Shown here piece by piece: positions 23,101-33,500 of a DNA stretch of 64,000 bases. The stretch spans positions 1,426,001-1,490,000 of the forward strand of contig JAUJPP010000005.1 of assembly GCA_030562195.1 (NCBI GenBank), in the 5' to 3' direction. The notes below the pieces were generated by a model. The model was not told the origin of the DNA and ran no database searches. It was given only the letters and a program-made list of their open reading frames with translations. Both the position numbers and the translations under genes were made by a program. The stretch comes from Nipponacmea schrenckii (taxonomy: Eukaryota; Mollusca; Gastropoda; Lottiidae). Positions within the stretch are counted from its first letter, which is position 1, and every line of letters begins with the position of its first letter.

Positions 23101-23250
23101 AGTCACCTTTGGTTTTAAAATGGCTTCCACACTAGAATCAATGTTGGTTTCAAACACATGAGCTTTGGTTAATTTCTTGTCCCAATGGGCCGCCAACCAA
23201 ATTCGGGCCAATGGCCCTTTCTTACTGAGCACGAAATGTGCGTAAAACAT
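17141..23250 (-). CDS. RAD21: cohesin subunit RAD21 (kleisin)
   Basis: RAD21/SCC1 closes the SMC1-SMC3 ring that holds sister chromatids. Exons on the minus strand: 23250-23107, 22796-22567, 22082-21976, (optional 21716-20823), 20115-19915, 19491-19426, 19243-19133, 18920-18751, 18618-18280, 18080-17695 and 17437-17141. Without the optional exon the protein has about 683 residues; human RAD21 has 631. The N-terminal SMC3-binding domain begins [20 protein letters not shown], followed by [19 protein letters not shown] and [12 protein letters not shown]. The middle holds [19 protein letters not shown] and [16 protein letters not shown]. The C-terminal winged helix holds [20 protein letters not shown]. 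All junction phases agree except across 18920-18751, where one base is missing. Exon 18080-17695 contains a run of SVGP repeats. A GTAGGT donor at 23808 marks a 5' non-coding exon. Confidence 0.95.
18770..18790 (-). other. RAD21: single-base frame break in RAD21 exon 18920-18751
   Basis: The conserved stretch NEEEAFAL should continue with Glu-Pro, but as written the frame runs into a TAG four codons later. The exon is 170 nt, while entry in phase 1 and exit in phase 1 need a multiple of three. One missing base near 18780 explains both facts. An assembly indel is the simplest reading. Confidence 0.8.
19735..19900 (+). repeat. short imperfect tandem repeat in RAD21 intron
   Basis: Copies of GAATAATTGATCTTTGGATT and AATAATAACAAATTTGAATA follow each other for about 150 bp, immediately 3' (minus strand) of exon 20115-19915. 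Confidence 0.7.
20823..21716 (-). CDS. RAD21: candidate 894-nt in-frame cassette exon within RAD21
   Basis: This segment lies in the intron between RAD21 exons 22082-21976 and 20115-19915, on the same strand. It starts after CTTCAAATCAG (acceptor), ends at GTAAGA (donor) and is open throughout. Both edges are phase 1, so including it adds 298 residues without changing frame, and skipping it also keeps frame. The peptide starts acidic ([12 protein letters not shown]), then has a basic patch ([11 protein letters not shown]), two Cys clusters (TCSQC and CDHC), two LDSGI motifs, many Ser-Pro/Thr-Pro sites ([20 protein letters not shown]) and a basic end ([10 protein letters not shown]). I recognise no domain and know of no RAD21 with such an insert. 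It could instead be a separate gene or alternative terminal exon, since without splicing it runs to a stop at 20680. Confidence 0.65.
22090..22470 (+). repeat. tandem repeat, about 120-bp unit, three copies, RAD21 intron 2
   Basis: Units carry AAAGGATCCTCATTATTCC, CCCAGCTGTAAATGGGTAC and AGATAATCTAG. Related single copies occur at 14760 and 54690-55140. Confidence 0.8.
22845..22985 (-). mobile_element. MITE fragment in RAD21 intron 1
   Basis: Reverse-orientation left part of the AAAGGGATACTG family (GGTAAGTTCACTGATGAATA and CATATTGACCATTCTTGAGA). Confidence 0.7.
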
Positions 23251-24549
23251 CTTGATTTACTTATATTTACAAACAAAACTGAAAAAATAAAATAAACATC
23301 TTTTAACACAGAACTAGGCCTAGATTGACATGTAAAGCATATGCTCCATACAAAAAACCATTGCAACTGCTTTTTATCAATTCTAACAGATAGAATTAAT
23401 GCTGAATCTTTAAATGTCTAAAACAGACTAACAAAATAAATTTTAAAAAGCCTGTAGCATTTAAAGGGTTAAGGATCTCAATTACGGGTCATGAAGGGTT
23501 AAAAACAAACATGGCTGAACAAACCGTATTTGGCGGGCAGCTCGAAAATATCAAAACAAACTCATTTGAGGCTTCCGGTCTCAAAATTGGCTGAAACGAT
23601 TCGGAAAATATGGCAACCGCCGTAAATTCCTGGACAGAATTCAAAAACTATGCTTTAGCAGGCTTTAAAATGTCGAGGCGACATGCAAAATCATTAAATT
23701 AGTAGTCAATGCTGGAACGCTGAATGGGTAGTCCGAGAACGAGAGTTGTCTTCCGTCTGTGACATTTTATTTTGGAAAATTCGCCTAAAAATTGATAATT
23801 TGACCTACCTTCGATATTATTTCCAAAAGGACGAATCCGCGAACAACACTCCTCCACAAATAACTTTTATTAATCCGGTGGTCTTTTACAATATATGACA
23901 AAAATATTCTTCATTATTTTGATGCGGCTAAAATTCTTCGAAGATGGCGTCCTTATTGATTCCCGCTCAATTTCCCAGTGATATCCACTTACGCCAGAAA
24001 ATAGTGCTATGAAAAAATATAAATTTTGACAATTAAAATGCAGGAATGTGCAAAATATGGTTATTTTCTTTCAGAATGTTGTGATTTTTATTGAAAATTT
24101 TCCCCAAAAGTGATAAATTTAATTTTAATAATCAATAATCAGAGCGCACGAATCTTGTATACACCAAGCAGGTGCCCTACATTTTGATGCATGAAATGCT
24201 AGGTAGATAAACCTACCCAAATGGCCGTTATTCCAGAATAGGGTCACTAGGCCATTTAACTAGGATTCCTAATTTTAATTTTTAAATAGTACGAACATTA
24301 TTCGACATTTTCAGCACCATATGGAAACTAAACGATTTAATATAAAATTTTGAAAAATATATTTATGCAAATTATTGTTGCAACCTTGACCTTATGAACT
24401 TATGAAGTCACATGACTAGAAAGTAGAATTCCAACATGGCTGTCTATGTCCCAAACGAACACAAGTGATTCACACCTTGGGAAAATGCAATAATTAAGAT
24501 GTCGGAGACGGCCCGGGAGGTCGATAAGACTTAATTGCATTGAAGAAAT
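23251..24549. promoter_or_regulatory. divergent promoter region between RAD21 and the Bfr1-like gene
   Basis: The two start codons point away from each other across 1.3 kb. The RAD21 side holds a 5' non-coding exon ending in a GTAGGT donor at 23808. GAAGATGGCGTCC at about 23939 resembles a YY1 site, a common feature of housekeeping promoters. No TATA box can be fixed with confidence. A shared control region is inferred from the layout. Confidence 0.45.
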
Positions 24550-27500
24550 ATGGAGGAACAGAGAGAACCATCTTTAAAGGAATCTTTCGGTTAGATTTAT
24601 ATATTTTTTACCTCTTTTCCCGTTTGTTTTTCCCAACAGTTTATGAAATTTTGCAATCGCATAACGAACAAAAAAATACAAAAAAGTCGACTAGATGTTT
24701 TTAATAACAACTTGTTGATGTATTTATGATTAAGAATACAAATGATGCATACTTACGTCCATTTTACCCTTGTATTTCTTAATATTTGTTGATATGATTA
24801 ACTGTCCTTTCTAATCAAATCTGAAAGACTTTTCTTCTGAGTTCTTATTGTAAATTTACTGCACAATTTAAATTAGAAAGTTGAACTTATAATGTCTGCT
24901 TTAATGTCTGCTACAGTGAAAATTGCTCCAAAAACATAGCTAAGAAATTGCGTAAGAATTCAAAAGAGTTTTTTTTTCTGTAGAGCTTGCAGTTGTTAAT
25001 CTGTTGTCAGTGCTCAATTTTTTAGTTGTTTATCTGTAGTTCGCGCTGAATTTTGTAGTTGTTAATCTGTAGTTAGTGCTGTTTTATGCAGTTGTTAATC
25101 TGTAGTCAGTGCTCAATTTTGTAGTTGTTTATCTGTAGTTAGTGCTGTTTTATGCAGTTGTTAATCTGTAGTCAGTGCTCAATTTTGTAGTTGTTTATCT
25201 GTAGTCAGTGCTGCATTTTGTAGTTGTTAATCTGTAGATGGTGCTGAATTTTGTAGTTGTTGATCTGTAGTAAGTGCTGCATTTTGTAGTTGTTAATCTG
25301 CAATCAGTGCTCAATTTTGTAGTTGTTTATCTGTAGTCTGCATTCAATTTTGTAGGATTTAATCTGTAGTCAGTGCTCATTTTTGTAGTTGTTAATCTGT
25401 AGTCAGTGCTTGATTTTGTAGTTGTTAATTTGTAGTCGGTGCTGAATTTTGTAGTTGTTGATCTGTAGTCAGTGCTCAATTTTGTAGTTGTTGATCTGTA
25501 GTAAGTGCTTGATTTTGTAGTCGTTAATTTGTAGTCGGTGCTGCATTTTGTAGTTGTTTATCTGTAGTCAGCGCTGAATTTTGTAGTTGTTAATCTGTAG
25601 TCAGCGCTGAATTTTGTAGTTGTTAATCTGAAGAGTGAAGGCTTTGTTTACTGATTAACAGGTTTAAGTCTGCTCTGCTATTCAGTAGCTGCTTTATACT
25701 GGATTTAAGTAGTATCTTAATGAGAGGTCTAAAGTCTATTAACTATTATCAGCTGAATGCATAAGACAATATTGAATATTTGTATTTTTAATCTCTGTTG
25801 TTAAGCTCTATTTTAACTCTCTATATTGCCATGACTGTCTCATAGTGTGAAACAGATAAATAAAATTCAGCTTAATTTGTAAATTTTACTATATATAGAG
25901 TGGTGCAGGAATTTCTGACATATCAAATTTGGAATAATTTCAGTATTGCAGAAAGTTTTGATTTATCTAAATGAGCTGATTTACTCAAATATTTCGACAA
26001 CCTTTGACCTTTTAAAGGGATACTGTGTCTTAAAATGAACATAAAATTAAAGTTCCTCAAGAATGGTCAATATGAGTATATATTCATCAGTGAACTTACT
26101 TGGTGTCATAAAGTAACAGAATCCCTTAAAATATGGAAAACTCACAAAACTAAGTCATTATTGAAAAGCGCTATATCAATTTATTAAGCATTTTTCAATT
26201 ATCAAATGCATCTTTATGGATAATTACTAAGTTTTTTGGATATTTATTTATTTTTTATGTTATTTATGACAGCAGGTATATTTACTGATGAATAGAGCTC
26301 TTATTGGTCAAGTTTAAAATTTTCAACTTTTATCTTCAGTCCAGAAACTCAGAATGTTACTATGTATATTTAGCAGTGTATTTCACAAGTTTTTAACTTC
26401 CAGTACAGGAAATCCTGAAATAAAATCTTGTCTTTATATATATTTATATATTCTGGGTTTTACTATTCATCTTGTGTATTTCTTGATTGGCTTGATAAGT
26501 CGTCATAATTTATTTTAAAAATATTTTGTAAATTGATCATCTGATATCAATGGTGTTTTAAAATTTTACTTAAAGGAAAGTTTAAACAAGATAATGTTTT
26601 AATATTGTCAGTAGTTAGGCAGGGAAAGTTCACTCTAACGTACCACCTGCTATGCTTGGACTAGGTATGTAATGTAAATTTGTAGAGTTCACAATGCTAG
26701 TATTAGGTGTTATAAGAGATCCTCTCTTCTTTAGAAGCACTGGTCTAGTTTACAAGTATTAGGTGTTATAAGAGATACTCTCCTATAGAAGTACTGGTCT
26801 AGGTCACAAGTATTAGGTGTTATAAGAGATACTTTCCTATGGAAGCACTGGCCTAGGTCACAAGTATTAGGTGTTATAAGAGATACTCTCCTATAGAAGC
26901 ACTGGCCTAGCTCACAAGTATTAGGTGATATAAGAGATACTCTCTCCTATAGAAGCACTGGCCTAGGTCTGTATATGACACTATAAGAGATACTCTTCTA
27001 TAGAAACACTTGTCTAGGTCAAAAGTATTAGGTGTTATGAGAGATGCTCTCTTCTATAGAAGCACTGGCCTAGGTCACAAGTATTTGGTGTTATAAAGAG
27101 ATACTTTTCTATAGAAGTACTGGACTAAGTCAGTATTAGGTGTTATAAGAGATACTCTCCTATAGAAGCACTGGCCTAGGTCACAAGTATTAGGTGTAAT
27201 AAGAGATACTCTCCTATAGAAGCACTGGCCTAGGTCACAAGTATTAGGTGTTATAAGAGATACTCTCCTATAGAAGCACTGGCCTAGGTCACAAGTATTA
27301 GGTGTTATAATAGATACTCTCCTATAGAAGCACTGGCCTAGGTCACAAGTATTTGTTATAAGAGATACTCTCCTATAGAAGCACTGGCCTAGGTTACAAG
27401 TATTAGCTGTTATAAGAGATACTCTTCTATAGAAGCACTGGCCTAGGTCACAAGTATTAGGTGTTATGAGAGATAGTCATATTTTTTTTTCGTTTCTTAT

Positions 27501-30500
27501 AGAAGCACTGGTCATGGAAAGAGTAGTATAAAAATCAAATATGGATTTCTATATGTTATCATGCATTTGACCTAGTTTAACGACCTAGTTAAAACATGCT
27601 CTTACAATATTACTATGTTACTATAAATAGAAATGATGTAACGTCTATTGTAAGCACTATATCAGCATTTTTTAACTACAGCCCCACCTTGTTATTTCTA
27701 ATACAGGATTTACACTACCCCTGAGGCATTACACCTGGTTGATATCCTTGACCCTGGTTCAATCTTTATTGTTTTCATATCCCCGAAGGCTGGTTTAGTA
27801 TATTTCATTAATAATTGAACAGAATTAGGCTCAAGGCTTTTAATTTTATCACCCACTTTTTAAGTGATACTGGGTTTTAGCATGAACATAAAATTTTAGT
27901 TCTCAAGAATGATCAATATGAGTATATATTCATCACTGAACTTACCTGGTATCATAAACAGAATCTCTTAAAAACTAAGTCATTTTTGAAAATTTATTGA
28001 GCGTTTTTCAATAATCAAATGCATCTTTATGGATAATTACTAAGTTTTTTGGATATATATTTATTTTTTATGTTATTTATGACAGCAGGTATATCTACTG
28101 ATGAATAGAGCTCTTAAATTTAAGTTTAAATCTGAAATTTTATGTTCATTTTAAGACACGGTATCTCTGTAAAAGGGTAATCATTGGGCTCAGAGTTACC
28201 CAAATCAGGAATGGGTCAACATGGTTCCAGCTTACACTGATGGCAAGTTATTGGAATGGTTGAATTTGTCTTTTTTGCTTTCTCAACACTTACAAAATAC
28301 AAATGCAGGATATAGTTTGTGCTCAATTAAATCCAGGCATGAGATTTAAATGGGTTAAGGGAAAATGTGTGTTTTTATTGACATTTTATCAAAGCAACAA
28401 AGCCTCTTATACCAACAAAATAGACTATCACACAGTTGCTATTTGATTGTGACCAAAATAATTGATTGAATTAGGTCAAACTATGCAGGGACTATACTCT
28501 TTTTGACCTTTTTAACCCCAAGTTGACCTATTTATTGGTCATTAGACAGTTAATTTCACTAGATATTTTAGTTTAAGAATAGGAAATGTATTTGTAATAT
28601 TTGTGAGGTCTTGCATCAGAATTTTGTTAAAATACTTGATCTTGTCTGAAGAACTGAATCACAATATATTAAAGAGAAGGGATACAAACGTTGTTGATTA
28701 CCATGGCATCATATATTGCAGAGATTTAGCGCTCTGAGGAGCCTGGTGCTACAGGCTATGCATATTAAAGCTCCCTCAACAGTTGGAAATCAAATAAGAG
28801 TCTTTAAGGTTTCCCACATTGCACAGAGCAAGGCAATGACTGTCTCCGTTCAACCAATTATGTGCAGATAAAATGAAAAAAAAAAATCCATTTAAATTTC
28901 AAATTCCATTCAGTGGCACCATTTCAATTTCTTAAAGTCTGTTACCCCTGCAATTCAAGAAGAATCTAAACATGAAAAATAAATGTTTATAGTTACTGTA
29001 AGGCTACAAATTATTGCGAGATAGAAATTAATGTGTTAAATGCGACCTATCCGCGATCGCATTAATTTGTATCCGCATTTTTAAAATACATATTTGAAAA
29101 TGAATTATATGGAGTTAAGTATTTAAATTGAGACAGGGTGGGATTAAGTAATTAGGTAATTATCTCTAAATTTGAAGCTGATTAGTAATCAATGAAGTTT
29201 CATTCATTAAAGATTTGTAGAATTCCGGCTTTTTTCCATTCCAGCTGTCATATTTCCGGAAAGCCATTTTCTTTTTTTTTATGATATTAAAAAAATGCGA
29301 CACCTATCGCGGATCGCATTAATTTGTACTCGCATTTTAGTCTCTATACCCCATGTCGCATTAATTTGTTGACGCATTAATTTTTAGCCTTACAGTATTT
29401 AAAAAATAATTCAGATGTGTGAATAGTTTGGCTGGACTCTACCTAAAATATTTCATTTCGTATCTTTTCAGATTCCAGAAAATTAAAACCACCCAATAAA
29501 AAGAAGTTTGAAGAAGATCTAGAGCGTTTGACAAATAATTTGAAAGAATTAGAGTCACAACATGTATCCTTGCTTGAAAAAATAATTGATTTATAAATGG
29601 CTCTTGTTTAGAGATGTCTTAAACCGCGTTTCCACTTGGCCTTAAAGCCGACTTTAAGCTAGTATTTTTAAGCTAGTTTTTTAAGCCAGCTTGCACATCG
29701 CGTGGGACTTTTTGATTGAGACTAAAGTGGTTTCGGAACTTGATAAACTAAATGGAAACACAGGGTTTTTGACAATAAACCTGGCTTTAAAGCTAACTTT
29801 ACTTCACAATTCTAAGTGGAAACACAGTTTATAAAACTGACCAAAATATCAAAACAATGACCTTGTAAAATATCAATACTTGCTTAGCATTGTGAAAAAA
29901 TTGTTCAACTTGTTTGGCTGTGGCAAGGTTTAAATTTGCGTTGCAGAATTGTTGTTCCTTAACTTGATTTTAGGCTGCACTCAAATCTTCTATCAGCAGT
30001 AGCCCTCTTAAAAGTATCAGGCTTGAAAAAGACGCTACTTTTGACCGAAACAAGAAGATCAACAACGACTTAAAATCTTTGAATAAAGAAATCTCAGAAA
30101 AGGTTTGTGATTGTTTTATTACCTTATTTGGAAATGCTATACAAATAATTTCTGTACTGAATCTGCAGAGCCACGGTGGCTCAGTGAGTTAAACGCTTGT
30201 TCGCTAACCTGAAGGTCCAGGGTTCAATCCCAGCGAAGGTCGAGATGTACTTTCGGATTTTTCAGCCTGATTTCCCTTGTCAGTGATGCAGGTCGGAGGG
30301 ACTGACATGGAAAAAGCGTTTTGTCATTTGGATGGGCCAATACACCAAGGCCATGTATGCTACAGGCTGTGCACGTTAAAAATCCCTCGACAGTTGGAAA
30401 TTGCAAAAAAAGTAGGCTTATGCAGCTGTCGTGTCAAAATTTCCCTCATTGCACACTGCATGGCATTGCCCTTCTTCATGAGCCCATAAGGTGCAGAAGA

Positions 30501-33500
30501 GTAGGACTTAAAACTCCATTCAATTCATTTTTTCTTCCATTAAAAAATCGTAAACAAATTAATCTCTTCGTTGCAGATCTATTCAGTTTCTCAGCTGCAG
30601 TCAGGCCTGGTGTATAAAAATGATGATAAACACAATGATGCCATAAGGTAAGTGACTGATCTTTTGGTTATTATCTCCCTTTGCTAAACTTCAAGGTAAC
30701 CTTGACTTCCTGATTCAAGCCAGACAAAGTTCAAGTTCATATCATCAGATTTTTTAGCCATCTAGATTTCTTTGTAATTGATTCATGAAAGAAGCCTGTG
30801 GTCGTTGCCATGGAACAATATGTTGACTTGTTAACAAAATAAAACCAAACACAAAAACTAATTTTGGTTTCTGCTTGCAGGAAATTGGAATGGAACCTGG
30901 CTCACCATTCCTACAGGTTGATAGAAGAAAGGAGAATCGTGGCAGAAATTGATAAACTAAAACGCTCAAAAATAAGTCTCAAGTAAGTGAAGTTCCATCT
31001 TGTCTAACCAACAGAGCAGAAGCTTTTACTTTTTCCTTAGCAACAGAGCTTTAAATAAAATGGCTGACCAAGAAAGCTATGTAACTGTTTGATATGCTGT
31101 AGCCTACTCCTCTAGATTTAATAATATTTTTCCTTGTTGGTTTGTTATCAATGTGCTTTCAAAGGGATAATAGGTCTTAAAATGAACATAGAATTTGAAA
31201 AATTGGAAATAGTCAATTCATCAGTAAATATACCTGCTGCCATAAATAACATAAAAAAATGGATATCAAAAAAACTGATGCAAATTTTTTTTACAAAATT
31301 GACTTAGTTTTGTGATTTTTACCAGATTTTAAGAGATTCTGTTACTTTATGACACCAGGTAAGTTCACTGATGAATATATACTCATATTGACCATTCTTG
31401 AGAACTAAAATTTTATGTTCATGCTAAGACGCAGTTTCATTTGAAAATTCTCAACTATTTTTCAGCACGTATAATAATGCTAAGGCTCAACTGGACGAGT
31501 TAAGGAATAAGCAAAGACGCATGAGAGAAGAGAGGGATGTAAGTTCAATATTTTTGGTACTTTTGAGTCATGGCTAAGGTCACAGCTTAAAGGGATTTGG
31601 CCATCAAATATTTTTGGTACTTTTGAGTCACAGCTAGAGTCACAGCTTAAAGGGATTTGGCCATCAAATATTTTTGGTATTTTTGAGTCACGGCTAGAGT
31701 CACAGCTTAAAGGGATTTGCCATCAAATATTTTTGGTATTTTTGAGTCACGCTAGAGTCACAGCTTAAATTTGGCCACAAATATCTTTGTATTTTATCAC
31801 ACAGAATCACTAGTTTATGTGATTTATCCAATTTAAATTTGTTCTTTATGACACAGGTAGGAGTGAATATAAATATTTGACCATTCTTAAAAAAATTTTA
31901 TGTCATGCTAGGTACAGTTTAAAATTCTCAATATTTTTCGGTATTAAAAAGCATAGGCTATGGCGTTAAAATAAGCAAGACGCATGAAGGATGTATTCAA
32001 ATATTTTTGGTACTTTTGAGTCATGGCTTGGTCCACAGCTTAAAGGGATTTGGCCATCAAATATTTTTGGTACTTTTGAGTCACTGCTTGGGCCACAGCT
32101 TAAAGGGATTTGGCCATCAAATATTTTTGAGCAATCTATAGAGTCCATGAATCCAATGAACCAATCTAAAGAGAGACCCTTTTTAAAATATTCTAAGAAC
32201 CTTGAATGCAACTTTGTTAGCTGTTTATTTGCTGAAAATGTTTGATCTTGGCTATACATAGCAATTATTAGAATGATAGTTTGACACCTAGTTTGGTTAC
32301 AATTTAATACAGTCCATTTATTCCCTGAAAAAGATTAGACTTGGCTATACATAGTAATTATTAGAATGATAGTTTGACACCTAGAATAATCACTAAAATG
32401 TTGGACGAATTTGTAAGTTTCCTAGTTTTTGTTATTCCAGTTTTGAATTACCTATTCATTATCTACAGTCCCTATGATATTAATACCTATATTGTGACAT
32501 CACTGATAATCACTGAACAGGAGATGTAAATCTATATTGTTATGTTTTTCATTCTCATTATAATGATTTTTTTTTGCAATTTTTATAGCATTATTCACGA
32601 ACCATAACTCAACTTCGATCTCAAGAAGACGATGCCAAACGCAAGCTCAGTGCCAACAGAAATATAGCAGAGACTCTGAAGAATGTTTTAAGGTAAAATG
32701 TTTCCTGGTTTTTAAGATTGTTTTAGAATTTTCCGGCTCTTGAATTTTTAATAAATTCCTGGGCTCTGTCTGAAGTTGTTTTAAGTAATTTTCCTGGGCA
32801 CTGTCTGAAGATTGTTTTAAGTAATTTTCCTGGGCTCTGTCTGAAGATTGTTTTAAGTAATTTTCCTGGGCACTGTCTGAAGATTGTTTTAAGTAATTTT
32901 CCTCTGCACTGTCTGAAGATTGTTTTTAGTAATTTTCCTCTTGTCACTTTTTTTGAAGGATTTGTTTTTAGAAATTTTTGATAAATTTTTAGTAATTTTC
33001 CTGATTTCTGATTTAATGTATTATATTTAAGAAATTGATGAATTGTACGCCGGCAAACGAAAGCTGTATGAAGACTTCAAGAGGAACCAAGCAGAGTTTC
33101 AGGATGCCCAGAAGAAAAAGCGCCAAGAAAGTTTTAAAAAGAAGGAAGAGGAAAGAAAGGCTGTTCTGGAAGCCAGACAAAGAGAGGAGTAAGTTATATT
33201 AAAGACATTGTCTAATAAATCCTTATGGAACTGTGGTGGCTCAGTGAGTTAGACACTTGCTTGCTAACCTGAGGATCCAGGGTTCAATCCCAGCAAAGGT
33301 CTAGATGAACTTTCAAATTTTTCAGCCCGGTTTCCCCTTGTCAGTGATGCAGGTCGGAGGGACTGACATGGAAAAGTGCCTAGTCGTTCGGATGGGACAA
33401 TAAACCGAGGCCCCTGTATGCTGTGAGCTGTGCACATTAAAGATCCCTTGGCTATTGAGAAAATGAGGCAAAATTTCCCTCATTGTCCATCTTTATTAAC

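Noticed and set aside
24985..27480. CRISPR-like arrays
   Set aside because: The repeats are contiguous minisatellites with no unique spacers, in a eukaryotic intron.
30224..30617. Open frames on both strands around 30224-30617
   Set aside because: They are translations of the full-length SINE copy. Only 30577-30647 is a real exon and its frame is set by neighbouring exons.
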